Source: Eucommia ulmoides
Taxonomy: Eukaryota; Streptophyta; Magnoliopsida; Garryales; Eucommiaceae
Length of the DNA stretch: 64,000 nucleotides
Assembly: GCA_016647705.1 (NCBI GenBank)
Contig: JAENRU010000500.1
Location: 62,001-126,000, forward strand
Direction of reading: 5' to 3'
Part shown: positions 24,107 through 36,075 of the stretch, piece after piece
Layout: each line of letters begins with the position of its first letter
Numbering within the stretch: the first letter of the stretch is position 1
The notes under the pieces: generated by a model
The model's database searches: none
Told to the model about the DNA's origin: nothing
The model's input: only the letters and a program-made list of their open reading frames with translations
Made by a program: the position numbers and the translations under genes

Positions 24107-24114
24107 TATAAATA
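24107..24114 (+). promoter_or_regulatory. TATA box of defensin D3
   Basis: TATAAATA 69-76 bp upstream of the ATG, directly after a CT-rich tract, conserved in D2, D4 and D6. Confidence 0.6.
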
Positions 24115-24182
24115 TGATCCACCATTATCACAATAATCTCACACAAACATATACAACAATTAGATCAGATCAGATAAAGAAG

Positions 24183-25071
24183 ATGGCTAAGTCTATAATC
24201 AGCTTTGCAACTTTCCTTGCCCTTTTCTTCTGCTTCCTCCTTGTCTTTCCAGCTTATGGTGGGTGCTATTCTATTTCTAACTTCTTTTCATTATATATTA
24301 TAATATTAGTACCTTGTGCTTCAAGTATTCACTGTTGGAATATTTCATGTTGATTATATCTCATAATTACAATAATACAGAATTAATCAATAAACAAAAG
24401 CGTACATGAATATTAGGACATAATAATAAAGAATGGTAATCGAATGCGTACCTGTTTCGGCCATTGCAGGAGATTGAACTGTCGCAGCGGAATACACACT
24501 AGATTTTCTTCCCTATGATCTAAATTATTGTGATGGTGACTCTCAATGGAAAAAAAAAAAAAAAAAAACTCCTCTTAATTTAGATTAGAGAGGGGACCTA
24601 GTTATATATACTAGGGTTTCTCATTGGGCCATCCCATAACGTGCTTCAACGAAATTCTAAACTTACACTTGTCACTTAACTGAACTTCTACATAAAAGAC
24701 GCCACAACCCAAATCAAAATATGATCACTGATTATTTGGGCTACTTAAATAATAGATTATCTATTAACCCGTTTTTTGTAAAACAATTAATTCAATTAAT
24801 GTTAGTCTATAAAAATATTCTAACACATTGGCCTAGTATTTATATAAATGGTTTATTTTGTTATCGAATGGATGCAGAGATGCAAATGGTTGAAGCACAT
24901 GGGAAACCTAAGCTTTGCTACAAGATGTTGAAGGGATGGAACGGCCCCTGCAGCTACTGCTACCAGAGCTGCAAATCCTACGGCTACAAATACGGCGTCT
25001 GCAAGAAGCAATACTATGGCCATTACTGGAAATACTTTTGCTACTGCTACTACTACTGCAAACACCACTAA
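24183..25071 (+). CDS. Defensin-like peptide D3, two exons (24183-24258, 24878-25071)
   Basis: Predicted secreted peptide of 89 residues. Exon 1: 25 codons from ATG (MAKS) with a strongly hydrophobic signal-peptide core. Donor G|GTGGGT and acceptor GATGCAG|AG form a phase 1 intron of 619 bp, as in D1. Exon 2 has a short EMQMVEA-like segment before the mature part. The mature region (about 57 residues) holds eight Cys with C-x10-C-x2-C-x3-C-x9-C-x12-C-x1-C-x3-C, fourteen Tyr and two Trp. The GWNGPC stretch matches the conserved aromatic/Gly region of plant defensins, and the CxCxxxC end matches their C-terminus. Subclass with YQS between Cys 3 and 4 and two terminal His. The upstream region is truncated by the LARD junction, and no divergent partner remains. 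Confidence 0.85.
24333..24825 (-). mobile_element. Solo LTR inside the D3 intron
   Basis: Same insertion as in D1, here minus relative to the window and again antisense to the gene. The 3' target copy CATTG is at 24826-24830; the 5' copy is damaged (ATTCAC directly before TGTTGG). An A-run of about 19 is at 24549-24568. Confidence 0.8.
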
Positions 25072-25086
25072 AATCCCCATAATATG

Positions 25087-25089
<3 letters not shown>

Positions 25090-25168
<79 letters not shown>
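25090..25168. repeat. (AT)n microsatellite downstream of D3
   Basis: About 79 bp of alternating AT starting some 20 bp after the D3 stop. It is short after D4 (about 30638-30649) and long after D6 (about 57206-57278). It is followed in D3, D4 and D6 by a GGGTAATATTACCC palindrome. Confidence 0.9.
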
Positions 25169-25172
<4 letters not shown>

Positions 25173-25907
25173 TGGGTAATATTACCCAAATGTTTGCCGA
25201 AAATAAAGGCACTAGTGTCTAAAAATAAAGTACTAGTGCCAAAAATAAAGTACTAGTGTCTACAAACAACCAACGGTTGTTCAAGTTTATGTGTGTAATA
25301 AGTGAAAAGGAAATGTGTGTTATCTAAGTAAAACAAATGTGTTGTTTTTATCTTTGAGTATGATATGGTTTGATGTAAAAACTTACAATAACCTCTTCTC
25401 ATTTTGAAAATATCAAGGACACTCCAAGTGAGTGACTTTAACATAAGAGTAAAATTTTAACCTACTATTATATTATTAAAAGTATTTTATCAAATGGTTA
25501 ATTCGGTGAGGGGTTCCAAAACCTATACGTTAAATAAAATTATTCACATTTTACTTATTTGAAAAAACAAAAAATCAAATTCAGAAAATATATAATATTC
25601 CATAACGAAAATGCACCACTATTATTTATTTTTTTTAGAATAAAAACTCATCGACACAACAATCATTCAACATCACATCGAATACTCATTATTACCATAA
25701 ATTTTTTACTAAGCCATAATCATTGTCGACCACCACAAAAAAAATTCATTGTCGCCACTATCACAGCAAACATTCATTATCAATACTTTATATTATGGTT
25801 TGATGTAAAAACTTACTAGTAAAATCTTAACTTGCTATTATATTATTAAAAGTATTTTATCAATGGGTAATTGGGTAATGGGTTCCAAAACCTATACATT
25901 AAATAAA
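25169..25907. other. Defensin D3 downstream spacer
   Basis: Candidate polyadenylation hexamer AATAAA at 25202-25207 within a short direct repeat (AAAATAAAGTACTAGTG). The rest is AT-rich and matches 30650-31350 and 57279-57605. A frame at 25559-25819 that recurs in paralogous spacers is low-complexity and is not called. Confidence 0.5.
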
Positions 25908-26138
25908 AGGGTTAGTTATACTTTATCCCATGTGGTTTGGTCAATTTATACTTATCCTCTTATGGTTCGAAAATCGTCACCTACCCCCCTTGGTCAAATA
26001 TTTGGTGCACTTACCCCCCTACATCAGGGGGTAAGTAGTTTGAAAATCTGACCATAGGGGGTAAGTGGCGATTTCCAAACTATAAGGTGATAAAGTACAA
26101 ATTGGCCAAATCATAAGGGGTAAAGTGTAATTAACCCT
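25908..26138. mobile_element. Hairpin MITE M1
   Basis: The two halves are almost complete inverted repeats: AGGGTTAGTTATACTTTA at the left, TAAAGTGTAATTAACCCT at the right, with CACTTACCCCCCT and its complement near the centre. Flanked by AAATAAA on both sides (25901-25907, 26139-26145). The empty site TTAAATAAAATTATTC is present at 25532 and 31007. Copies M2 (33587-33819) and M3 (57606-57841) occupy equivalent spacers. Confidence 0.75.
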
Positions 26139-26617
26139 AAATAAAATTATTCACACTTTACTTCTTTGGAAAAAGAAAAACCAAATTCAGAAAATTTCTT
26201 TGAAAAAAAGAAAAATCAAAATCAGAAAATATATAATATTCCATAACGAAAATGCCCCACAATTATTTATTTTTTTCAGAATAAAAACGCATCGCCACAA
26301 CAACCATTCACCATCACAGGGAATGTTCATTATTACCATAATTTTTTTACTGAGCCATAATCATTGTCGACCACCACAAAAAAATATTCATTGTCGCCAA
26401 CGTCACAACAAACATTTATTATTACCACAACCAGTACCGTCTACCACCACAACAAATATTTCACTACACCACCACCACTACTATAAACATTATTCACTAC
26501 TACCGTCATTGCCACCACCTTCACACCATATCAAATAATTGAAAAATCAACAAAAGGTAATAAAAAACATACAACGAAAAATACCTATAAATTTAGTTTT
26601 AACATAAATTAAAAAAA
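26139..26617. other. AT-rich spacer with CCACCACAA repeats
   Basis: Low-complexity CAC/CAA-rich sequence (26290-26530), repeated at 33820-34298 and 57842-58319. No gene. TTAAAAAAA at 26609-26617 is the left target copy of the next element. Confidence 0.5.
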
Positions 26618-28396
26618 GGGAAAAATACCTGAAGGACCCAAAAATACCATCAAATTACCGGTTAAACCCACTAATTAGATAATAAACCAAGAAATCCCAA
26701 GTTACATATTATTTGCACAACGCAGTCCCAAAAATCTGATTTGTATACTTTCCATTGACAGATTTGCCCTTGCAGTATATGCGGCATTAATGTTTCTTTA
26801 ATAAGGATTGAAAGTTTCCATATTCAATAAAATCATTTTATTAAAATGAAAATAATAATTATTGTACATATTTTTTTTTTTACAATTTAATTATATATTT
26901 AGATTCTTCTAAATAAGATTTTAAAACAATATCTAATTCACTATTTTTTTTTTTATTAGTTTTCAGTTTTCACATTCATGTTACATGTAACATGATATTT
27001 CTAGAATTTTTGAATGTTACATGTAATTAGGTGTAGTTATCAACTTTTTTTTTTGGGGGGGGGGGGTTTGATATTAGGTTGGTTTTAATGTAACATGCAA
27101 CATTAATGTTATATGTAACATTAATGATACGAAATTCATCATAACATTTTTGAATGTTACATGTAACATTCGTGTGCATCATGTTAAATATGTCCAAAAA
27201 AATATGATTAACTAGTTTCAGTTTTCACATTCATGTTACATGTAACATGATATTTTCAGTATATATGGCAATAAAATTTCTTTAATAAGAATTGAGAGTT
27301 TCCATATTTAACAAAATTATTTTATTAAATTGAAAATAACTATTATTGTACATATTTTTTTTTACAATTTAATTATATATTCAGATTTGTCTAAATAAGA
27401 TCTTTAAAATAATATCCAATTCACTATTTTTTTTCATTAATTTCAGTTTTCACATTCATGTTACATGTAACATGATATTTTCAAAATTTTGAACGTTACA
27501 TGTAACAAGGTGTAGTTATCAACTTTTTTGGGGGGGTTTGATGTTGGGTTGGTTTTAACGTTACATGTAACATTAATGTTAAATATGTCCAAAATATTTG
27601 TGTGCATCATGTTAAATATGTCCAAAAAATGTAATTAACTAGTTTCACTTTTCACATTCATGTTACATGTAACATGATATTTTCAGAATTTTTGAATGCT
27701 TACATGTAATAAAGTATAGTTACCACATTTTTGGAGGGATTTGATGTTGGGTTGGTTTTAATGTTACATGCAACATTGATGTTACATGTAACATTAACAT
27801 TAATGATACGAAATACATCATAACATTTTTGAATATTACATGTAACATTCGTGTGCATCATGTTAATTATGTCTAAAAATTTGATTAACTAGTTTCAGTT
27901 TTCACATTCATATGACATGTAACATGCTATTTCCAGAATTTTTGAATGTTACATGTAACAAAGTGTAGGTACTAACTTCTTTTGGGGGGTCTGATGTTAG
28001 GTTGGTTTTAATGTTACATGTAACATTAATGATACAAAATTCATCATAACTTTTTTTAATATTACATGTAACATTTGTGTGAATCATGTTAAACATATTC
28101 AAAAAATATGATTTAAATCTCATTTAAAAGAGAATAAAATGAATATTTTTGTTTTGTAATTTTTAATTTTTTTTTTCACATGGAAATCTGAGGAAAAAAC
28201 GAAGCAAATTGTGCACATGAATATTAGTATTGTTTACCAAATTTAGCTCCGCTATATAAGGAGTCTACATTGTCGCATATAATGCAAGGGGTATTTCCGT
28301 CACAAAAATAGCAAAAGGACTGTTGGGTGCACATTAATATTAATTGGTTTATTTGGTAGTTTTGGCCGCAATTTGGGACCGTTCAGTCAGCGCTCC
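26618..28396. mobile_element. Palindrome-array element P1 (MULE-type, non-autonomous)
   Basis: 1.78 kb, flanked by the 9-bp duplication TTAAAAAAA (26609-26617, 28397-28405). The empty site at about 31390-31415 lacks the insert. Ends are GGGAAAAATACC and GGGACCGTTCAGTCAGCGCTCC. Subterminal regions on the two sides are inverted similar (CTTGCAGTATATGCGGC against CTTGCATTATATGCGAC). The interior is about five diverged units of roughly 200-260 bp, each with ATGTTACATGTAACAT or close variants. No coding capacity. A 9-bp AT-rich target duplication suggests Mutator-like mobilisation; the family is not identified. Confidence 0.65.
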
Positions 28397-29662
28397 TTAA
28401 AAAAATGAATTAACAATAAAAGAAGAAAGTAAATTAATAATAAAAATAATATAAAAAAAAAATTAACCAGATCTGGTTTCTTAATCTTAAGAGAAAGAGA
28501 GATTTAACCAAATAGAAATCAAATAAGGTGGGCCAGACGATTTGGTGATGATCGCAATGTGCAAAGAGAGAGATGGGATTCCAGAGGTGGTTGTGGCCGG
28601 TGATGATGGTTTGGGTTAGTTGTAGCCAGTGATTATGGTGGAGCCGAAGTAGAGGGAGTGAAAAAAATATAGATATAAAAATATATATAGGTAGATGAAT
28701 TAGGGGGGTTGTTTTTTATTTTTTTTAATGAAAAAATATTTTAGGAACATCAATTTTAATTAATGGGTTTTCTTTATTTTTATTTTTTTTACAAATAGCA
28801 TTTTGTCAAAGTTTTTCATGGACCTTTGTCCCATGTGAATTTATTTCTCCAATTATCTTTAATTAACATTAGAATTTCTTATTTCTTTATTGTTATGTTT
28901 TTTGAAAATTATTTAACACACCCCATTTGTCCCTATTGAGGTGTCGTTACCTTTTATTCCAGACTAGTCAAATATTTTCCTATACATTCCATAAATTGGC
29001 AGAACGATTACTTGGAAAATCACTTCTAAACTATCACATATTTCTCCCTCACCAATTCATCATCCTTTTATACAGGAATGATCAACATGTCGCTGTAATT
29101 ACTTGAATTTATTGAATTCAACACAATCAATAACTAATTTCAAATTTCATAAATAACTTATAATGTTGAATTCAACATGGATTATATTTCTTTCATGAAA
29201 AAAAAATTGAAATGTCATTTTAAACTTTTAAAACAGACAATCATGATTGAGTAATTTAATTATGCCAAAAAAAAAATTGATTTATTGTGTGATTACTTGT
29301 AAGAGTTTTTAGTATAATTAATTATGGTAAATTTTTTTTTTTGGGAATAGATATTTCGAAAATATTTTCATTACCTTTATTTACGGTAATTTTAAACTTG
29401 ATGCAATCCAATTTTACCACAATAACTTGGCCTTCAAGTAAAATAAAGAGATTCTCCATTTTTATTTCAATGGCAAAAGCCCATTTTTTGATTAGTCATT
29501 ATGTCATCTTCATAATTAACTTATTCAATTAGTGTTGATTTCAAGTTGATTAATTAGTTAAAAAATGAAGTTGAATCGGCTCTCACTTGTGGCCAATTCA
29601 AACAACATTAAGAAATCAATTAGAGCATGGAAATGGTCTTCTCTCTCCCTCTCTCTTTGGGC
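28397..29662. other. Spacer and D4 upstream region
   Basis: 28406-28910 is AT-rich with a GAGAGA/GGTGGT stretch (28490-28660), repeated at 36085-36640 and 60100-60640. From about 28921 (CCCATTTGTCCCTATTGAGG) it matches the shared defensin upstream region at 3840-4600 and 55510-56120. No gene. Confidence 0.5.
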
Positions 29663-29670
29663 TATAAATA
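29663..29670 (+). promoter_or_regulatory. TATA box of defensin D4
   Basis: TATAAATA 69-76 bp upstream of the D4 ATG after a CT-rich tract. Confidence 0.6.
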
Positions 29671-29738
29671 TGATCCACCATTATCACAATAATCTCACAC
29701 AAACATATACAACAATCAGATCAGATCAGATAAAGAAT

Positions 29739-30625
29739 ATGGCAAAGTCTATAATCAGCTATGCAACTTTCCTTGCCCTTTTCTTCTGCTTCCTCCTTGT
29801 CTTCCCAGCTTATGGTGGGTGCTATTCTAATTCTAATATTTTTTCATTATATATTAGTACCTTGTGCTTCAAGTTATACTATTCATTGTGTTGGAATATT
29901 TCATATTGATTATATCTTATAATTACAATAATACGGAATTAATCAATAAATTAAAGCGTACATGAATATTACGATACAATAATAAAGAATGGTAATCGAA
30001 TGCGTACCTGTATCGGCTATTGCAGGAGATTGAACTATCACAGCGGAATACACACTAGGTTTTCCTTCCTATGATCTAAATTATTGTGGTGGTGACTCTC
30101 AATGGAAAAAAAAAAAAAAAAAACCTCTTAATTTAGATTAGAGAGGAGACCTAGTTATATATACTAGAGTTTCTCGTTGGGCCTTCCCATAACGTGCTTT
30201 AACGAAACCCTAAATCTATACTTGTCACTTAACTGAACTTCTACATAAAAGACGCCACAACCCAAATCAAAATATGATCACTGATTATTTGGGTTGCTTA
30301 AATAATAGATTATACATTAATCCGTTTTTTTGTAAAACAATTAATTCAATTAATGTTAGCCCATAAAAATATTTCAACACATTGGCCTAGTATTTATATA
30401 AATGGTTTATTTTGTTATCGAATTGATGCAGAGATGCAAATGGTTGAAGCACATGGGAAACCTAAGCTTTGCTACAAGATGTTGAAGGGATGGAACGGCC
30501 CCTGCAGCTACTGTTACCAGAGCTGCAAATCCTACGGCTACAAATACGGCGTCTGCAAGAAGCAATACTACGGCCATTATTGGAAATACGTTTGCTACTG
30601 CTACTACTACTGCAAACACCACTAA
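29739..30625 (+). CDS. Defensin-like peptide D4, two exons (29739-29814, 30432-30625)
   Basis: 89-residue predicted secreted peptide, almost identical to D3 and D6. Exon 1 is the signal-peptide exon (25 codons plus one base), donor G|GTGGGT at 29815. Exon 2 starts after GATGCAG at 30432 and ends in two His codons and TAA. All eight Cys, the GVC before Cys 5, fourteen Tyr and the Trp pair are retained. Against D3 the mature part differs only near Cys 6 (Val for Phe), so the mature peptide is conserved better than the intron. The gene sits in tandem with D3 rather than in a divergent pair. TATA box, leader and polyadenylation hexamer (30680-30685) are present. Confidence 0.85.
29889..30379 (-). 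mobile_element. Solo LTR inside the D4 intron
   Basis: 491 bp, TGTTGG...CAACA, with perfect CATTG target copies at 29884-29888 and 30380-30384: the best preserved example in a plus-strand gene. An A-run of about 18 is at 30105-30122. Confidence 0.85.
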
Positions 30626-32400
30626 AATCCCCATAATATATATATATATTTGGGTAATATTACCCAAATGTTTGCCAAAAATAAAGCACTAGTGTCTAAA
30701 AATAAAGTGCTAGTGCCAAAAATAAAGTACTAGTGTCTGCAAACAACCAACGGTTGTTCAAGTTTATGTGTGTAATAAGTGAAAAGGAAATGTGTGGTGT
30801 CTAAGTAAAAAAAATGTGTTGTTTTTATCTTTGAGTATGATATGGTTTGATGTAAAAACTTACAAGAACCTCTTCTCATTTTGAAAATATCAACGACACT
30901 CCAAGTAAATGACTTTAAAGTAAGAGTAAAATTTTAACCGGCTATTATATTATTAAAAGTATTTTATCAATGGGTAATTCGGTAATGGGTTCCAAAACCT
31001 ATACGTTAAATAAAATTATTCACATTTTACTTATTTGAAAAAACAAAAAATCAAATTTAGAAAATATATAATATTCCATAACGAAAATGCACCACTATTA
31101 TTTATTTTTTTTAGAATAAAAATTCATCGCCATAACAACCATTCAATATCACATCGAATATTCATTATTACCATAAATTTTTTACTAAGCCACCACAGAA
31201 AAAAAATTTATTGTTGCCACTGTCGCAGCAAATATTCATTATCAACACAACCACCGCCCACCACCATAACAAATATTCACTACACCGTCACCACCGTAAT
31301 AAACATTCATTACTATCGCCACTGTCACCACTATCACACCATAACAAATAATTAAAAAAATCAAATACTTAACAATACGAAATTTAATTTTAACATAAAT
31401 TAAAACAAAAATAAATTAACAGTAAATTTTATATTATTAAAAACAATAACAAATATTCAAATGATATGAAAATTTAATAAAACGGCAACAAATATGTAAT
31501 AACCATAAAAATAATCTAAAAAACTGAAAATTAGATCTGGTCTAGATCTGGTTTCTTGAGAGAGAGAAAGGAGAGAGAGATCTGGCCAAATCAAAATCAT
31601 TTGGCCAGACGAGTTGGTGGTGTGTGCACGAGACAGAGAGAGAGAAAGAGATGGATTTCTGGTGGTGATAGTTGCTTGGGTTTGGTTGTGGTCGGCGACG
31701 GCGGCTTGGGTTGGTTGTTTTTGTACTTTTGACACAAGTCCAATTTTAGTAGTCTTTAGAAATATATTTTTTTGAGTCTTAGGATTCCTATCATATTGAA
31801 TATCTTTTATTTATTTTTTTTATAATTTTATAGTCATATTGAATATCTTTTAAATATTATTTTTGTATTTAAAAATTCTTAAACAGTAAAAAAGACAATT
31901 GATCAAATAAAATCTGAAATTATTAGTTCTCCGGATCTAAGACACACTTATAGATTTGCTTGTTGGGTTTTTAAAATGACAAGGAATATCGACAATATTT
32001 TCAAATTCTATAAATTACTATTTTTACCTTTAAAGTTTTGCGTAGTTGTATTTTACTCCATAAATTTTTTAATATTTACATATTACGCGGGTTTTTTTTT
32101 TTCGATTTTTTAAAATTGGTTTCATCTGCACAAGCTAAGTAATATTACCCAAATGTTTGCCAAAATAAAGTACTAGTGTCTACAAACAACCAATGGTTGT
32201 TCAAGTTTGTGTGTGTAATAAGTGAAAAGGAGATGTGTGGTGTCTAAGTAAAAAAAAAAATGTGTTGTTTTTATCTTTTAGTATGATATGGTTTGATGTA
32301 AAAGCTTACAAGTAAAATCTTAACTTGCTATTATATTATTAAAAGTATTTTATCAATGGGTAATTCGGCAATGGGTTCCAAAACCTATACATTAAATAAA
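30626..32400. other. D4 downstream spacer
   Basis: No gene. 30626-31420 matches the D3 and D6 downstream regions but lacks the M and P insertions: empty sites TTAAATAAA near 31007 and ATTAAAACAAAAATAAATTAAC near 31398. 31500-31735 is a GA-rich stretch similar to 36160-36330. 31990-32140 resembles 7470-7580. 32141-32400 repeats the D4 downstream sequence again, showing a second tandem duplication. Confidence 0.5.
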
Positions 32401-33577
32401 GGGAAAATTACCGGCCAATCCCAATTTTAGCGTGAAACTACTAATCAAACCCACATGTTTGAAAATAAACCAAATAATCCCAATCTACAGATTTTTTGAA
32501 CTATCTAGTCTCAAATTTTAAAAAACGCGAAAATTATATGACAAAATTACCTTTGTATGATTTTCTTTTTTATAATTTCCTTATTTGGAGGTTTCACACA
32601 AAGTTATTTTATTCAAATTAAAATAACTTTTATTGTACATATTTTTTTTTACGATATAATTATATATTTAAATTCGTGTTAATAAGATCTTCAAAATGAT
32701 ATCACATTCAATTTTATTTTTTATTTTTTTTGGATTCGCGTTACATTCAACATGGATGTTACATGTAACATTATTATTACATGTAACATTCACACTCATT
32801 ACGATATCCAATTCAATACATGCAATATTATTTTCCACATGCAATATGCTTTCCATTGATATATTTGCCCTTACATTATATGCGGGTTTCTTTAATAGGG
32901 ATTGAGAGTTTTCATATTCAACAAAATCATTTTATTAAAACGAAAATAACTATTATTGAACACATTTTTTTTTACAATCTAATTATATATTCAAATTCGT
33001 CTAAACAAGATCTTCAAAACGATATCCAACTCATTATTTTTTTTTCATTAGTTTCAGTTTTCACATTCATGTTACATGTAACATGATATTTTTTGAATTT
33101 TTAGTTTCTACTAATTATAAGATGTTACATGTAACATCCCATGAAATGTAACATTAATGTTACATGAATATTAAATATAACATGATGTAATTACTAACAT
33201 TTTGGTTAATGTTACATGAATATTAAATGTAACATGATGTAATTACTAACCTTTTGGAATGTAACATGAATGTGAAAACTAAAAACTAATAAAAAAAATA
33301 GTGAATTTGATATCGTTTTGAAGATTTTGTTTAGATAAATCTGAATATATAATTCTATTGTAAAAAAAAAATGTGCACAACAATAGTTATTTTCATTTTG
33401 ATAAATGATTATCTATTACCTAAATTAGCTCCGCAAAATAGGGATGTATTATGTAGGCACAATAATTAGGGGTATTCTCGTCACAAAAATGACAAAAGGA
33501 CCGCCTGGTTCATGAAAAAATGAGCGGGTGTAATTGGTAGTTTTCAACTATTTTTGGGATCTTCCGCTAAGCGCCCC
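32401..33577. mobile_element. Palindrome-array element P0 (shorter variant)
   Basis: Begins GGGAAAATTACC and ends GCGCCCC, flanked by a perfect 9-bp duplication TTAAATAAA (32392-32400, 33578-33586). The interior holds ATGTTACATGTAACAT at about 32757-32772 and 33069-33084 plus several variants, arranged partly in inverted orientation. Same end structure as P1, P2 and P3, but diverged and only 1.18 kb. Confidence 0.65.
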
Positions 33578-33586
33578 TTAAATAAA

Positions 33587-33819
33587 AGGATTAATTACAC
33601 TTTATCCCCGTATAGTTTGGCCAATTTACACTTACCCTCTTATAGTTTGAAAATCGCCACTTATCCCACTGTGGTCAAATATTTGGTGCACTTACCCCCC
33701 TACATCAGGGGGTAAGTGGTTTGAAAATTTGACCACAAGGGAGGTAAGTGGCGATTTCCAAACTATAGGGGATAAAGTGAAAATTGGCCAAACTATAGGG
33801 GTAAAGTGTAATTAACCCT
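33587..33819. mobile_element. Hairpin MITE M2
   Basis: Inverted-repeat element AGGATTAATTACACTTTA...TAAAGTGTAATTAACCCT flanked by AAATAAA (33580-33586, 33820-33826). It is inserted exactly against the right target copy of P0, so two elements used the same AAATAAA. Confidence 0.75.
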
Positions 33820-34298
33820 AAATAAAATTATTCACACTTTACTTCTTTGGAAAAAGAAAAATCAAATTCAGAAAATTTCTTTGAAAAAAAGAAAGATCAA
33901 ATTCAGAAAATATATAATATTTCATAACGAAAGTGCCCCACAATTATTTATTTTTTTCAGAATAAAAACACATCGCCACAACAACCATTCACCATCACAG
34001 GGAATGTTCATTATTACCATAATTTTTTTACTGAGCCATAATCATTCTCGACCATCACAAAAAAACATTCATTGTCGCCACCGTCACAACAAGCATTCAT
34101 TATTACCACAACCAGTACTGTCTACCACCACAACAAATATTTCACTACACCACCACCACTACTATAAACATTATTCACTACTACCGTCATTGCCACCACC
34201 ATCACACCATATCAAATAATTAAAAAATCAACAAAAGGTAATAAAAAACATACAACGAAAAATACCTATAAATTTAGTTTTAACATAAATTAAAAAAA
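33820..34298. other. AT-rich spacer with CCACCACAA repeats (second copy)
   Basis: Near-identical to 26139-26617; no gene. TTAAAAAAA at 34290-34298 is the target copy of P2. Confidence 0.5.
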
Positions 34299-36075
34299 GG
34301 GAAAAATACCGGAAGGACCCAAAAATACCATCAAATTACCGGTTAAACCTACTAATTAGATAATAAACCAAGAAATCCCAAGTTACATATTATTTGCACA
34401 ACGCAGTCCCAAAAATCTGATTTGTACACTTTCCATTGACAGATTTGCCCTTGCAGTATATGCGGCATTAATGTTTCTTTAATAAGGATTGAGAGTTTCC
34501 ATATTCAATAAAATCATTTTATTAAAATGAAAATAATTATTATTGTACATATTTTTTTTTTTTTACAATTTAATTATATATTCAGATTCGTCTAGATAAG
34601 ATCTTCAAAATAATATTTAATTTACTATTTTTTTTCATTAGTTTTCAGCTTTCACATTCATGTTACATGTAACATGATATTTCCAGAATTTTTGAATGTT
34701 ACATGTAATAAGATGTAATTATCAACTTTTTTTTGGGGGGGGGGGGGGGGTTGATATTGGGTTGGTTTTAATGTAACATGCAATATTAATGTTATATGTA
34801 ATATTAATGATACGAAATTCATCATAACCTTTTTGAATGTTACATGTAACATTCGTGTGCATCATGTTAAATATGTCCAAAAAATGAGATTAACTAGTTT
34901 CAGTTTTCACATTAATGTTACATGTAACATGATATTTTCAGTATATGAGGCAATAAAATTTCTTTAATAAGAATTGAGAGTTTCCATATTTAACAAAATT
35001 ATTTTATTAAAATGAAAATAACTATTATTGTACACATTTTTTTTACAATTTAATTATATATTCAGATTTATCTAAATAAGATCTTTAAAATAATATCCAA
35101 TTCACTATTTTTTGTTCATTAATTTCAGTTTTCACATTCATGTTACATGTAATATGATATTTCCAAAATTTTGAACGTTACATGTAACAAGGTGTAGTTA
35201 TAAACTTTTTTGGGGGGTTTGATGTTGAGTTGGTTTTAATGTTACATGTAACATTAATGTTAAATATGTCCAAAACATTCGTGTGCATCATGTTAAATAT
35301 GTCAAAAAAATGTGATTAACTAGTTTCACTTTTCACATTCATGTTACATGTAACATGATATTTTCAGAATTTTTGAATGTTTACATGTAATAAAGTATAG
35401 TTACCACATTTTTTTAGGGGATTTGATGTTGGGTTGGTTTTAATGTTACATATAACATTGATGTTACATGTAACATTAACATTAATGATACGAAATACAT
35501 CATAACCTTTTTGAATATTACATGTAACATTCGTGTGCATCATGTTAAATATGTTAAAAAATATGATTAACTAGTTTCAGTTTTCACATTCATGTTACAT
35601 GTAACATGATATTTCCAGAATTTTTGAATGTTACATGTAACAAAGTGTAGGTACTAACTTCTTTTGGGGGGATTGATGTTGGGTTGGTTTTAATGTTACA
35701 TGTAACATTAATGATACGAAATTCATCATAACATTTTTGAATGTTACATGTAACATTTGTGTGAATCATGTTAAACATATCCAAAAAATATGATTAACAT
35801 CTCATTTAAAAGAGAATAAAATGAATATTTTTGTTTTGCAATTTTTATGTTTTTTCACATGGAAATCTGAGGAAAAAACAAAACAAACTGTGCACATGAA
35901 TATTAGTATTGTTTACCAAATTTAGCTCCGCTATATGAGGAGTCTACATTGCCGCATATAATGCAAGGGGTATTTCCGTCACAAAAATAGCAAAAGGACT
36001 ACTGGGTGCACGTGAATATTAGTAGGTTTATTTGGTAGTTTTGGCCGCAATTTGAGATCGTTCAGTCAACGCCCC
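34299..36075. mobile_element. Palindrome-array element P2
   Basis: 1.78 kb, same ends as P1 and the same 9-bp target copies TTAAAAAAA (34290-34298, 36076-36084). Array anchors TTTTCACATTMATGTTACATG recur at about 34650, 34905, 35130, 35335 and 35583. A run of 16 G lies at 34735-34750. As a paralogue of P1 it was duplicated with the block, not inserted independently. Confidence 0.65.

Noticed and set aside
25173..25190. TAATATTAC, the geminivirus origin nonanucleotide, downstream of D3, D4 and D6
   Set aside because: It is the centre of a simple GGGTAATATTACCC palindrome without the GC-rich stem, loop or iterons of a geminivirus origin and with no Rep-like frame nearby. The D1 and D5 equivalents lack it. 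Coincidence.
25559..25819. Recurring frame starting MKKxKIKFRKYIIF in defensin spacers (also 26200, 31035, 33881, 57869)
   Set aside because: It lies in duplicated AT/CAC-rich spacer. C-terminal parts translate CCACCACAA repeats and differ in frame and length among copies.
26970..28080. Regularly spaced repeats that could suggest a CRISPR-like array
   Set aside because: Plant nuclear context, units of 200-260 bp with diverged spacers and palindromic cores, no cas genes; it is the interior of a transposable element.
27908..28123. Frames rich in NVTCNI or LLHVT in P elements (also 34658, 35590, 58700, 59377, 59603)
   Set aside because: They are translations of the ATGTTACATGTAACAT array on the minus strand.
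31457..31735. 92-codon minus-strand frame near a GAGA tract
   Set aside because: Largely a translation of GAGA and GGTGGT repeats; paralogous positions at 36160 and 60190 are not open.
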